Positions 46,007 to 54,489 of a stretch of 64,000 bases of DNA are shown piece by piece. Source of the stretch: Cryobacterium cheniae (lineage in GTDB: Bacteria; Actinomycetota; Actinomycetes; Actinomycetales; Microbacteriaceae); NCBI RefSeq assembly GCF_004403395.1, contig NZ_SOGN01000063.1:1-64000 (forward strand). The letters are read 5' to 3'. Below the pieces are notes generated by a model that did not search any database, was not told the origin of the DNA, and worked only from the letters and a program-made list of their open reading frames with translations. Each line of letters opens with the position of its first letter. Position 1 is the first letter of the stretch. Made by a program: the position numbers and the translations under genes.

Positions 46007-47614
46007 TCACATCCGGAAGAGGCCGAAGGCGGTCTCGGGCAGGGGCGGCAGGGCGACGACGTCGAGGGCCAGGCCCAGCACGGTGCGGGTGTCGGCCGGG
46101 TCGATCACCCCGTCGTCCCAGAGCCGGGCGGTCGAATAGTAGGGGCTGCCCTGCCGCTCGTACTGGGCGGTGACGGGCGCGGTGACCTCGGCCTCGGCAT
46201 CCGTCGACCAGGGCAGGCCGGCCTTCTCCCGCTGCTCGCGTTTGACGGTGGCGAGAACGGATGCGGCCTGCGGGCCGCCCATCACGGAGATGCGGCTGTT
46301 CGGCCACATCCAGAGGAAGCGCGGCGAGTAGGCGCGCCCGCACATCGAGTAGTTGCCGGCGCCGAAGGACCCGCCGATCACGACGGTGAGCTTGGGCACG
46401 CGGGCGGTGGCGACGGCGGTGACCATTTTCGCGCCGTGCTTGGCGATGCCGCCGGCCTCATAGTCGCGGCCGACCATGAAGCCGGAGATGTTCTGCAGGA
46501 AGATCAGCGGGATGCCGCGCTGGTCGCACAGCTCGATGAAATGCGCGCCCTTGAGGGCGGATTCGGAGAACAGCACGCCGTTGTTGGCGATGATGCCGAC
46601 CGGGTGGCCGTGCAGGTGCGCGAAGCCGGTGACCAGCGTCGTGCCGTACTCCTGCTTGAACTCGTGGAACTCGCTGCCGTCGACCAGCCGCATGATCACC
46701 TCGTGCACGTCGTAGCGGCCCTGCGGGTCGGTGGGCACCGCGCCGTAGAGCTCGGCCGGGTCGGCGACCGGGTCGACGGCCGGCAGCCGCGGCCAGGCCG
46801 GCGGCGGGGGCGCCGGCAGGTAGCGCACGATGTCGCGCACGATCTGCAGGGCGTGCTCGTCGTCCTCCGCGAGGTGGTCGGTCACCCCGGAGGTGCGGGC
46901 GTGCAGGTCGCCGCCGCCGAGTTCCTCGGCCGTGACGATCTCCCCGATCGCGGCCTTCACCAGCGGCGGGCCGCCGAGGAAGATGGTGCCCTGGTTCCGC
47001 ACGATGACGGTCTCGTCGCTCATCGCCGGCACGTAGGCCCCGCCGGCGGTGCAGGAGCCCAGGACGGCCGCGATCTGCGGGATCTTGGCCGCCGACATCC
47101 GGGCCTGGTTGTAGAAGATGCGGCCGAAGTGGTCTTTGTCGGGGAACACCTCGTCCTGCAGCGGCAGGAACGCCCCGCCCGAGTCGACCAGGTAGACGCA
47201 CGGCAGCCGGTTCTCGAACGCGATCTCCTGGGCCCGGAGATGCTTCTTGACCGTCATCGGATAATACGTGCCGCCCTTGACGGTGGCGTCGTTGGAGATG
47301 ACGAGCACGTGGCGGCCGTGGATCAGCCCGATCCCGGCGATCAGGCCGGCCCCGGGGCTGTCGTCGCCGTAGAGGCCGGTGGCGGCCAGGGCCGCGATCT
47401 CGAGGAAGGGGCTGCCGGCATCCAGCAACCGGTCGATGCGTTCGCGCGGCAGCAGCTTGCCGCGGGCGAGGTGGCGCTGGCGGGAGGCGTCGGGACCGCC
47501 GAGGGCGACGACGGCGAGGCGGCGGTGCAGGTCGGCGACGAGCTCCCGGTGGGCTGCGGCGTTCGCGTCGAAGCCCGGACTGGTCGAGTCGATCAGACTC
47601 GCGAGTGTCTCCAT
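46007..47614 (-). CDS. accD1: Acyl-CoA carboxylase beta (carboxyltransferase) subunit, MCC type
   Basis: Carboxyltransferase of 535 residues of the methylcrotonyl-CoA carboxylase beta group. It shows [48 protein letters not shown] and [16 protein letters not shown]. It is the first gene of the minus-strand operon accD1-accA1-acd-maoC-citE. The intergenic region to the divergent tetR holds a candidate operator. The AccD1 name follows M. tuberculosis, where this pair acts in leucine breakdown. Confidence 0.94.
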   Translation of the reverse strand: METLASLIDSTSPGFDANAAAHRELVADLHRRLAVVALGGPDASRQRHLARGKLLPRERIDRLLDAGSPFLEIAALAATGLYGDDSPGAGLIAGIGLIHGRHVLVISNDATVKGGTYYPMTVKKHLRAQEIAFENRLPCVYLVDSGGAFLPLQDEVFPDKDHFGRIFYNQARMSAAKIPQIAAVLGSCTAGGAYVPAMSDETVIVRNQGTIFLGGPPLVKAAIGEIVTAEELGGGDLHARTSGVTDHLAEDDEHALQIVRDIVRYLPAPPPPAWPRLPAVDPVADPAELYGAVPTDPQGRYDVHEVIMRLVDGSEFHEFKQEYGTTLVTGFAHLHGHPVGIIANNGVLFSESALKGAHFIELCDQRGIPLIFLQNISGFMVGRDYEAGGIAKHGAKMVTAVATARVPKLTVVIGGSFGAGNYSMCGRAYSPRFLWMWPNSRISVMGGPQAASVLATVKREQREKAGLPWSTDAEAEVTAPVTAQYERQGSPYYSTARLWDDGVIDPADTRTVLGLALDVVALPPLPETAFGLFRM

Positions 47615-47656
47615 CGACGACTTCCCGCTTTCCCGCTTGAGTGCTCAGCCGGTACA

Positions 47657-47687
47657 GTTAGCATGTACTAACCGAAATTCAGGTTAG
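47657..47687. promoter_or_regulatory. Candidate operator between accD1 and tetR
   Basis: Alternating half-sites GTTAG (47657-47661), CTAACC (47668-47673) and GGTTAG (47682-47687) form two overlapping dyads, one with a six-base and one with an eight-base centre. They lie in the only AT-rich part of the 121-base divergent promoter region. A TetR-family regulator encoded 50 bases away is the natural ligand, with control of both the operon and itself. Confidence 0.6.
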
Positions 47688-47735
47688 CGGTTCATAACTG
47701 GGTTGTCCAGACTTTCGGATGGGACGGGGCGCTTC

Positions 47736-48386
47736 ATGGCTGACCGAACTCCCCCGCCGGGTGCGCCTGTCGCGCCGACGCCGCGGAGCCTGGCCAAGGC
47801 CGACCGGCGGCAGGCGTTGCTGGGGGCCGCGGCGGCGCTATTCGCCCGGTCGGGGTATAACGGGGTCTCGATCGAGGACCTCGGCGCGGCCGTCGGCGTG
47901 AGCGGGCCGGCCGTCTACCGGCACTTCAGCGGCAAGTCGGCCGTGCTCGCCGCGCTGCTGGTGGAGGTCAGCGAGACGCTCGTGGCGGGCGGGCAGGCCG
48001 TGATCGAGGGCGCTCCGGATGCCGCGGGCGCACTCCGCGGGCTGGTGCGGTTCCACACGGACTTCGCCCTGTCGCATCCGAACGTCATCCGCGTGCAGGA
48101 CCGGGACCTGGACAGCCTCGCGGCACCGGACCGGCACCGGGTGCGCACCCTGCAGCGCACCTATGTGGAGCTGTGGGTGCGCGTGCTCGGGCAGGTGCAC
48201 CCCGAGGTGGAGGCGCAACTGCTGCGCATCCGTGCCCAGGCGACGTTCGGACTGCTGAACTCGACCCCGCACACGCTGCCGGCGTCGTCGAGCGGCGCGG
48301 TGCGACCGCTGCTGGAGGAGATGGCGCTCGCGGCGCTCGGGGCGGGTTCAGAGGGAACGGGGATGGGTCGGGCGATGGCTCAGTAG
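47736..48386 (+). CDS. TetR family regulator of the carboxylase operon
   Basis: Protein of 216 residues from the ATG at 47736. The N-terminal helix-turn-helix is typical: YNGVSIEDLGAAVGVSGPAVYRHFSGK. The ligand-binding C-terminal half follows. It is divergent from the accD1 operon, as M. tuberculosis Rv2506 is from its equivalent. The effector is probably an acyl-CoA of the pathway. A TTG 33 bases upstream is in frame and cannot be excluded. The stop overlaps the convergent gene by seven bases. Confidence 0.9.
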   Translation: MADRTPPPGAPVAPTPRSLAKADRRQALLGAAAALFARSGYNGVSIEDLGAAVGVSGPAVYRHFSGKSAVLAALLVEVSETLVAGGQAVIEGAPDAAGALRGLVRFHTDFALSHPNVIRVQDRDLDSLAAPDRHRVRTLQRTYVELWVRVLGQVHPEVEAQLLRIRAQATFGLLNSTPHTLPASSSGAVRPLLEEMALAALGAGSEGTGMGRAMAQ

Positions 48387-49042
48387 ACGGTGGTGCAGAC
48401 GCAGAGCTCGTTGCCCTCGGGGTCGGCCAGCACCCACCACTCGGGGGCGTGCTCGTCGGTGAGGACGTCGCCCCCTGCGGCGATGATGTCCTGCACCCGG
48501 GACTCGGCGTCGATGGTGGGCACGTACACGTCGAGGTGGATGCGGTTGCGCTCGGTGCGCACGATGTCCATGCTCTGGAACCAGATCCGCGGGCCCTGGC
48601 CGGATGGATCGACGAGTTCGGTCTCGCCCTCGCTGTCGACCTCCACATAGCCGAGGCCCACCCGCCAGAACGGCCGGATCGCCTCGGCGTCGGTGCAGTC
48701 GATCGCCACGTCGTAGCGGGCCGGTTGCACCGGCGCACGGTCGGCGCCCTGCGCATCCGCCAGCTCCTGGATGCGCAGCGCGAGCCGAAGGTCGCGGTCG
48801 GTCACGCCGCCGGCATCGTGGGACGAGAGGCGGAAGCCGACCCGGCCGTAGCCGATCCGCACGTCGGGGTGGTGATTCATCGCATCCGCCGCCTCGGCCG
48901 CCTGGTCGACCAGGCGCACCGCCGACGCGAAATCCCGGGTCGTGAACGAGCCGTGCAGGGTGCCGTCGAGGTGCACGAAGGCGCCGCCGGCAAGCACGGA
49001 TTCGGTGTCGATCGGGGTGAGGAGGGTGCCGGGTGATTTCAT
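48380..49042 (-). CDS. Pterin-4a-carbinolamine dehydratase-VOC domain fusion
   Basis: Protein of 220 residues with two domains. Residues 1-100 resemble pterin-4a-carbinolamine dehydratase, with the histidine-containing ADAMNHHPDVRIGYGRVGFRL signature followed by SHD and an acidic residue. Residues 110-220 form a glyoxalase/VOC-like domain (YDVAIDCTDAEAIRPFWR, WWVLADPEGNELCVCT). Fusions of this kind occur in actinobacteria, but the substrate is not known. It sits between the mcc-type operon and the bkd operon, on the same strand as bkd. No pterin-dependent hydroxylase gene is in the window, so a pterin recycling role is doubtful. Confidence 0.83.
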   Translation of the reverse strand: MKSPGTLLTPIDTESVLAGGAFVHLDGTLHGSFTTRDFASAVRLVDQAAEAADAMNHHPDVRIGYGRVGFRLSSHDAGGVTDRDLRLALRIQELADAQGADRAPVQPARYDVAIDCTDAEAIRPFWRVGLGYVEVDSEGETELVDPSGQGPRIWFQSMDIVRTERNRIHLDVYVPTIDAESRVQDIIAAGGDVLTDEHAPEWWVLADPEGNELCVCTTVY

Positions 49043-49106
49043 CCCCTCACTCTGCTGCGTGTCCGAAACGCCGTCAAGGCGCGCGCGGCAGTGGACTGGC
49101 GGCGGA

Positions 49107-50459
49107 CTAGAGGAGGGCGAGGGCGCGCGCCGGGTTGGCGAGGATGCCGGCGACGTCGGTCAGGAACCGGGCCGCCTGCTCGCCGTCGACGAGCCGGTGA
49201 TCGAAGGCGACGCTGAGGGTGACCACCTGCCGGAGTGCGATCTCGCCGCGATACTCCCACGGCCGCGGCGCGATCGCCCCCAGCGCGAGGATCACGGCCT
49301 CCCCCGGGGGCAGGATCGGCGTGCCCGCATCGATTCCGAAGGAGCCGATGTTGGTGATCGAGATCGTGCCGCCGCCGAGGGCGGCCGGGCTGGTCGCGCC
49401 CGCCCGCGCTGCACGGGTCAGCTCGGCGAGCGCCGCGGCGAGGTCGGCGAGGCCCAGCCGTTCGGCATCCGGGATGCCGGGCACGAGCAGCCCCCGCGGC
49501 GTGGCGGCGGCGATGCCGAGGTTCACGTAGTGGAACTGCACGATCTCTCCGGCCGCCTCGTCCCAGCGGGTGTTCACCTCGGGGGTGCGGGCGACGGCGA
49601 GGCAGAGCGCCTTCGCGACGACGGCCAGGATGCCGATGCGCGCGTCGGCGAACTCCCGGTCGCGTTTGAGCGCGTCGATCAGCTCGATCGTCGGCGTCAC
49701 GTCCACGGTCAGGAACTCCGTGGCGTGCGGCGCGGTGAAGGCGCTTCGCACCATGGCGGCGGCGGTGTGCTTGCGCACGCTCCGGATCGGGCTGCGGGTC
49801 TCCCGTGGGCCGGTCACGGATGCCGGGGGCCGAGCGGCCGGTTCGACGCGCCCGGGGTCGGCACCGCGGTCGGCACCGGGGTCGGCACCGGGGGAAGCCG
49901 GGGCAGCGGACGCCGCGGAGGCCTCCACGTCCTCCCGGGTGATGAGGCCGGTCGGACCGGTCCCGGTCACCTCGGCCAGGGCGACACCCAGGGTGCGGGC
50001 CAGTGCGCGCACCGGCGGCGTGGATCGAGGCCGCTCCCCGGCTGCCGGGGCCGGGGCCGGGGCAATGACCCGGCTCAGCGCATCCGTCGCCCCCGCCCGG
50101 GCCCGTCGCTGCGGCCGTCCGCTCCGCTCGGCCGCGGCGCCGTACCCCACGAGCACGGCCTCCCGTTCCGGCTCGCGAGAAGGGGCAGCACCAACGGAGG
50201 GGGCAGCACCAGGGGCAGGGGCGTCGACCTCGAAGGAGACGATCGGGTCACCCACGCGCACGGTGGTGCCGGGCTGCTGGTGCAGTTCGGCGACCACACC
50301 CGCGAAGGGCGACGGCAGCTCCACGACCGCCTTGGCCGTCTCGACCTCGGCGATGAGCTGGTTGAGTGTCACCGTGTCGCCCGGCGCGACCCGCCAGGCC
50401 ACGATCTCCGATTCGGTCAGTCCCTCGCCAAGGTCGGGCAGTTTGAAGACCTTGATCAT
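49107..50459 (-). CDS. bkdC: Branched-chain 2-oxoacid dehydrogenase E2 (dihydrolipoamide acyltransferase)
   Basis: E2 subunit of 450 residues. It has one lipoyl domain (lipoylated Lys43 in ETAKAVVE), a peripheral-subunit-binding domain (PVRALARTLGVALAEVTGTGPTGLI region) and a catalytic domain with His421 in DHRLVDGE. A 12-base tandem repeat (49854-49889) in the linker encodes GAD-P/R units. The ATG overlaps the E1-beta stop by four bases. No E3 gene is in the window, so dihydrolipoamide dehydrogenase must come from elsewhere. The BKD rather than PDH assignment rests on context. Confidence 0.92.
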   Translation of the reverse strand: MIKVFKLPDLGEGLTESEIVAWRVAPGDTVTLNQLIAEVETAKAVVELPSPFAGVVAELHQQPGTTVRVGDPIVSFEVDAPAPGAAPSVGAAPSREPEREAVLVGYGAAAERSGRPQRRARAGATDALSRVIAPAPAPAAGERPRSTPPVRALARTLGVALAEVTGTGPTGLITREDVEASAASAAPASPGADPGADRGADPGRVEPAARPPASVTGPRETRSPIRSVRKHTAAAMVRSAFTAPHATEFLTVDVTPTIELIDALKRDREFADARIGILAVVAKALCLAVARTPEVNTRWDEAAGEIVQFHYVNLGIAAATPRGLLVPGIPDAERLGLADLAAALAELTRAARAGATSPAALGGGTISITNIGSFGIDAGTPILPPGEAVILALGAIAPRPWEYRGEIALRQVVTLSVAFDHRLVDGEQAARFLTDVAGILANPARALALL

Positions 50460-51505
50460 CGTCGTCTCCCCAGCACGCGGTCGACGCCGTCGAGCATGCG
50501 GTCGAGGTCGGGCAGGTGGTGGCTCTCCAGCTTCGCCGGCGGGTAGGGGATGTCGAACCCGGTGACCCGCACCGGAGCGGCCTCGAGGTAGTCGAAACAG
50601 CGCTCGGTGACCTCGGCGATGATCTCGCCGCCCAGCCCGCCCGAGCGGGCGGCCTCGTGCGTCACCACGAGCCGACCGGTTTTCCGAACGGATGCCTCGA
50701 CGGTGCCGTAGTCGATGGGCGAGAGCGAGCGCAGGTCGATGACCTCGATCGAAATGCCCTCGTCGGCGGCGGCGAGCGCGGCATCCGTCGCCGTGGACAC
50801 CAGCGCTCCGTAGGCGAGGAGCGTGACATCGGTGCCGGCGGCCACCACCCGGGCGCTCTCGAGCGCGGCGCCGGGCTGCGGGGACACCGGGCCGGCGACG
50901 TGGTACCGGCGCTTGGGCTCGAAGTAGAGCACCGGGTCGTCGGAGGCGATCGCCTTCTGGATCAGGCTGTAGGCGTCCTGCGGGTTGGAGACCGCGACCA
51001 CCCGGAGGCCCGACGTGTGCGTGAAGTAGGCCTCGGGCGATTCGGAGTGGTGTTCGGCGGCGCCGATGCCGCCGCCGAACGGCACCCGGATGGTGATGGG
51101 CATGCGCACGGCCCCTTGGGTGCGGTAGTGGAACCGGGCCACCTGGCTGACGATCTGGTCGAAGCCGGGGAAGATGAAGCCGTCGAACTGGATCTCGCAG
51201 ACCGGGCGGTAGCCGCGGTAGGCGAGCCCCACGGCGGTGCCGATGATCGCGGACTCGGCCAGCGGGGTGTCGACGACCCGGTTGGGCCCGAACTCGGCGA
51301 GCAGGTCGCTGGTGACCCGGAACACTCCGCCGAGGGCGCCGATGTCTTCGCCGAGGAGCACCACCTTCGGATCGTCGAGCATCGCCTGCCGCAGCCCGGC
51401 GTTGATCGCCTTGGCCAGGGTCAGGGTCGTCGTCTCGGTGAGCGGCACGGGCGTGGCGCCGTTCGCGCTGGGAGCCGGGGAACTCCGGACGGTTTCGATG
51501 GTCAT
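50456..51505 (-). CDS. bkdB: 2-oxoacid dehydrogenase E1 beta subunit
   Basis: E1-beta of 349 residues from the ATG at 51505. It has the usual beta-subunit features: LLGEDIGALGGVFRVT, DTPLAESAIIGTAVG, and FGGGIGAAEHHSESPEAYF. It forms the thiamine-diphosphate site with E1-alpha, whose stop overlaps the start by one base (TGATG). The three-gene order alpha-beta-E2 matches M. tuberculosis bkdABC. The complex decarboxylates branched-chain 2-oxoacids to acyl-CoAs, feeding the neighbouring dehydrogenase and carboxylase. Confidence 0.93.
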   Translation of the reverse strand: MTIETVRSSPAPSANGATPVPLTETTTLTLAKAINAGLRQAMLDDPKVVLLGEDIGALGGVFRVTSDLLAEFGPNRVVDTPLAESAIIGTAVGLAYRGYRPVCEIQFDGFIFPGFDQIVSQVARFHYRTQGAVRMPITIRVPFGGGIGAAEHHSESPEAYFTHTSGLRVVAVSNPQDAYSLIQKAIASDDPVLYFEPKRRYHVAGPVSPQPGAALESARVVAAGTDVTLLAYGALVSTATDAALAAADEGISIEVIDLRSLSPIDYGTVEASVRKTGRLVVTHEAARSGGLGGEIIAEVTERCFDYLEAAPVRVTGFDIPYPPAKLESHHLPDLDRMLDGVDRVLGRRR

Positions 51506-52614
51506 CAGGCCTTTCCTCCGGTCAGGTCGTAGCTCGCCAGATAGGCCGCGTACTCCGCCCGTTGGCGGTCGACGCCGGCGTGCGGGGTGGCGTAGACGTT
51601 GGCGAGCACGGTCAACGGCTCCGGGTCCGGCAGGCCGATGCAGCCGGCGCGCAGCTCCGCGGCCGTGGCGTCGGCTCGGGCCTGCGCCTCGGACTCCAGC
51701 TCGGGCGTGAACAGGCCGAGGGAGTCGAGCAGCCGCCCCAGGCGCAGGATCGGGTCCTTCGTCGCCCACTCCTCGAGCTCGGCCGCCGGCCGGTAACGGG
51801 TGGGGTCGTCCGCCGTCGTGTGCGGGCCCATCCGGTAGGTGACGGCCTCGATGAAGGTGGGCCCTCCCCCGGTGCGGGCCCGGTGCAGGGCCTGCCGGGT
51901 CGCGGCCGTCACGGCCAGGATGTCGTTGCCGTCGATGCGGAGGCTGGGGATGCCGAACCCGGGGGCGCGGCCGGCGATGCTGGCCCGGGCCTGCAGCCCG
52001 ACCGGCTCGGAGATGGCCCAGTGGTTGTTCTGGCAGAAGAAGACCACCGGCGCCTGGAAGCTGGCCGCGAACACGAGCGCCTCGTTGACGTCGCCCTCGC
52101 TGGTCGCGCCGTCGCCGAAGTAGGCCACGGCCACCGAGTCCGCGCCGTCGAACCGGGCTCCCATCGCCCAGCCCGTGGCGTGCAGGGTCTGCGCCCCGAT
52201 GATGATGCTGGGCGTCGCCATCTTGTGCACCAGCGGGTCCCAGCCGGATTGCGCGGTGCCGCGCCACACCCGGAGGATGTCCGTGGGCGCCACGCCACGG
52301 CACCAGGCGACCGCGTTCTCGCGGTAGCTGGAGAAGACGAAGTCGTCGGCGCGGAGAGCGCGGGCCGAGCCGATCTGCGCCGCCTCCTGACCGAGCAGCG
52401 GCGGCCAGAGTCCCAGCTCGCCCTGGCGCTGCAGCGCCGTGGCCTCGGCATCGATCCGGCGCACCACGACCATGTCCTGGTAGAGCGCCGCGAGGTCGGC
52501 CCCGGTCACATCCGCCACCCACGGATCGAGATCGGCGTCGGCCAGCCGCACCCCCTCGGGGCTCAGCAGCTGCAAAAGAACGTCGGGGGTCTCCCCGGTG
52601 TGGACAGTGTGCAT
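51505..52614 (-). CDS. bkdA: 2-oxoacid dehydrogenase E1 alpha subunit
   Basis: E1-alpha of 369 residues from an ATG at 52614 with GGGAG seven bases upstream. The thiamine diphosphate motif GDGATSEGDVNEALVFAAS is intact, as are the upstream GQEAAQIG and the TYRMGPHTTADDP loop typical of branched-chain enzymes. The open frame continues 29 codons upstream across the control region and is not used. It is the first gene of the bkd operon and divergent from an Lrp/AsnC regulator. Confidence 0.93.
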   Translation of the reverse strand: MHTVHTGETPDVLLQLLSPEGVRLADADLDPWVADVTGADLAALYQDMVVVRRIDAEATALQRQGELGLWPPLLGQEAAQIGSARALRADDFVFSSYRENAVAWCRGVAPTDILRVWRGTAQSGWDPLVHKMATPSIIIGAQTLHATGWAMGARFDGADSVAVAYFGDGATSEGDVNEALVFAASFQAPVVFFCQNNHWAISEPVGLQARASIAGRAPGFGIPSLRIDGNDILAVTAATRQALHRARTGGGPTFIEAVTYRMGPHTTADDPTRYRPAAELEEWATKDPILRLGRLLDSLGLFTPELESEAQARADATAAELRAGCIGLPDPEPLTVLANVYATPHAGVDRQRAEYAAYLASYDLTGGKA

Positions 52615-52688
52615 CAAACGCTCCCAGCGTCGTTGCCGAAGTTGTTGAGAGCGTACGATTCCGCGACACGCAGCACAACCATGACGAA

Positions 52689-52713
52689 GAATATTGAGCA
52701 TTTTGCCCTATTC
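52689..52713. promoter_or_regulatory. Possible Lrp-type site between bkdA and lrp
   Basis: An AT-rich stretch with GAATA and TATTC as inverted halves 15 bases apart lies in the divergent promoter region. Lrp/AsnC proteins favour AT-rich dyads of this size. The arms are only five bases, so support is weak. Confidence 0.35.
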
Positions 52714-52745
52714 ATGGGGCACCCTGCATGCTACCGTCGGGCATT

Positions 52746-53279
52746 ATGCACAGTCTGGACAAAGTCGACCTGCAGTTGCTCAACGCCCTGTGCGCCGACC
52801 CGCGGAGCACGTTCGTCGCGCTCGCCCAGCAGCTGCACCTCTCCCGCAACACGGTTCAGGCGCGCATGGCCAGGCTCGAGGAATCGAACGCGTTCCTCTC
52901 CTTCGACCGCCGCATCAACCCGGTCGCACTGGGCTACCCGCTGACGGCCTTCATCGAGGTGCACGTGCAGCAGAAACGCCTCGCCCAGATCGTGGCCGAG
53001 CTCGCCCGCATCCCGGAGATCGTGCAGGCGCACGGCATGAGCGGGGCGACCGACATCCTGGTGCGCGTGGTGTGCGCGGATGCCGACGACCTGTTCCGCA
53101 TCGACGGCACCATCCTCGCCTGCGAGGGTGTGGATCGCACCGAGACGTCCCTGGCCATGGGCGAGCTGATCCCCTACCGGGTCACCCCCCTGCTGGAGCG
53201 CACCGGGCGCCGGCAGGGCTCCGCCCCCGGCCTGTCCGACCCCGGCTCCTCCCCCTTCCCCGACGCGATGATCCCGTGA
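52746..53279 (+). CDS. Lrp/AsnC family transcriptional regulator
   Basis: Protein of 177 residues with an N-terminal AsnC-type helix-turn-helix (STFVALAQQLHLSRNTVQARMARLEE) and a C-terminal RAM ligand-binding domain. It is divergent from bkdA, so branched-chain amino acid or 2-oxoacid control of that operon is likely. This matches BkdR regulators in other bacteria. An ATG at 52746 is preferred; one six codons upstream is also possible. The C-terminus has an extra proline/serine-rich tail of about 25 residues. Confidence 0.88.
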   Translation: MHSLDKVDLQLLNALCADPRSTFVALAQQLHLSRNTVQARMARLEESNAFLSFDRRINPVALGYPLTAFIEVHVQQKRLAQIVAELARIPEIVQAHGMSGATDILVRVVCADADDLFRIDGTILACEGVDRTETSLAMGELIPYRVTPLLERTGRRQGSAPGLSDPGSSPFPDAMIP

Positions 53280-53295
53280 TGCGGGCGGCCCGCCG

Positions 53296-53928
53296 ATGAC
53301 CCCGCCGTCGTTGACGCCCCTGCCGATGTTCCCGCTGGGCTCGGTCCTGTTCCCCTATATGCCGCTGCAGCTGCGGGTGTTCGAGGACCGCTACCTGGTC
53401 ATGCTGTCGCGCATCCTCAAAGACGAGCCGGCCGAGTTCGGCGTGGTGCTGATCGAACGCGGCCAGGAGGTCGGCGGCGGCGAGCGGCGGTTCCGGTACG
53501 GGACCGTGGCCCAGATCACCGAGCTCGAGGCCTCCGAGGGCTTCATCGGGGTGACCGCCCAGGGAGAACGCCGGATCGAGGTCATCGACTGGCTGGCCGA
53601 AGACCCGCACCCCCAGGCCACGGTGCGCGACCTCGCCGTGCTCGACTGGGACGACGACCTGCTGCCGCTGCGGGAACGGGCCGAACAGGCGGTGCGACGG
53701 GCCCTGGCCCTGGCGAGCGAATTCGCCGACCAGCTCTGGCCGTCGACGGTGGAGCTGTCCCGGGATCCGACGGCGGCCGCCTGGCAGATCGCCGGCATCG
53801 CTCCACTGGGCCCACTGGACCAGATCGAACTGCTGCGGTCGACCTCGATGGAACGACTCCTGACCGCGGTGATCGATTACACCCAGGACGCCGTGGACTC
53901 CCTGAGCACACCCTGGCCCGAAGAATGA
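53296..53928 (+). CDS. Lon-like N-terminal (substrate-binding) domain protein
   Basis: Protein of 210 residues made only of the LON N-terminal domain. It starts PLPMFPLGSVLFPYMPLQLRVFEDRY, which is typical, and has a helical C-terminal half. There is no AAA+ or protease domain. Stand-alone proteins of this kind are widespread in actinobacteria with no settled function; a role as a protein-binding adaptor is a guess. It follows lrp by 16 bases, and the AT-rich promoter of the next operon begins just after its stop. Confidence 0.88.
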   Translation: MTPPSLTPLPMFPLGSVLFPYMPLQLRVFEDRYLVMLSRILKDEPAEFGVVLIERGQEVGGGERRFRYGTVAQITELEASEGFIGVTAQGERRIEVIDWLAEDPHPQATVRDLAVLDWDDDLLPLRERAEQAVRRALALASEFADQLWPSTVELSRDPTAAAWQIAGIAPLGPLDQIELLRSTSMERLLTAVIDYTQDAVDSLSTPWPEE

Positions 53929-53939
53929 CCCGAATCTAT

Positions 53940-53968
53940 TTGATAAATTTATTATATAGGTATATAAA
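53940..53968 (+). promoter_or_regulatory. Near-consensus promoter of the hydrogenase-related operon
   Basis: TTGATA (53940-53945) and TATAAA (53963-53968) are separated by exactly 17 bases, close to the ideal housekeeping promoter. The start site should be near 53975, giving a leader of about 29 bases. GGAG lies seven bases before the TTG start of the first gene. The AT content over 53935-53978 is far above that of the surrounding sequence. Confidence 0.75.
53952..53967. promoter_or_regulatory. Dyad overlapping the -10 of the hydrogenase-related operon
   Basis: TTATATA-gg-TATATAA is a perfect seven-base inverted repeat covering the spacer and -10. An ArsR-type dimer bound here would block RNA polymerase. 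The neighbouring Rv0081-like regulator is a candidate. Symmetry in AT-rich sequence is easier to get by chance. Confidence 0.45.
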
Positions 53969-54003
53969 GAAGTAATGATGTTTCGTGTCCCCTGGAGCCT
54001 GAG

Positions 54004-54489
54004 TTGAGCGTCAAACGACTCACGAATCTCATCCGCACCAGTGGGCGCATCGCCGAACCGGCCCCGCCGGCCCCGGCCCTGCTCCCCGGCGCCGAGGTCT
54101 TCGGCGGCAGCGTGCAGGTGCGCTTCATCAACGCCGGCAGCTGCAACGACTGCGCGATGGAGGTGCAGAGCGCCTTCGGCCCGGTCTACGACGTCGAGCG
54201 CTATGGCATCCGTCTGGTCGCGTCCCCCCGTCACGCCGACGTGCTCGTGATCACGGGCGCCGTCACCCGCAACCTGATCGAACCGCTGCGCCGCACCATC
54301 GACGCCACGCCGACCCCCCGCTTCGTGATCGCCGTCGGCGACTGCGCCATCACCGGCGGTGTCTTCGCCGGCGGCTACGGCGTCGCCGGGCCCGTGTCCG
54401 ACTTCGTGCACGTCGACCTGTCCGTGCCGGGCAACCCGCCCGAGCCGGCCGTCATCGTGGCGGCCCTGCGCCGGATGACCGGCCGATGA
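54004..54489 (+). CDS. NuoB/HycG-like iron-sulfur subunit with altered cluster site
   Basis: Small subunit of 161 residues, homologous to NuoB and HycG. These bind the proximal 4Fe-4S cluster. Cys47 and Cys50 (GSCNDCAMEV) and Cys114 (VGDCAITGG) are kept. The fourth ligand, in the PGCPP motif of relatives, is Asn144 here (VPGNPPEP). The cluster may have Asn or another ligand, or be a 3Fe type or absent. The TTG start has GGAG seven bases upstream. Its size matches M. tuberculosis Rv0082. It overlaps the next gene by four bases. It starts the six-gene operon. Confidence 0.88.
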   Translation: MSVKRLTNLIRTSGRIAEPAPPAPALLPGAEVFGGSVQVRFINAGSCNDCAMEVQSAFGPVYDVERYGIRLVASPRHADVLVITGAVTRNLIEPLRRTIDATPTPRFVIAVGDCAITGGVFAGGYGVAGPVSDFVHVDLSVPGNPPEPAVIVAALRRMTGR

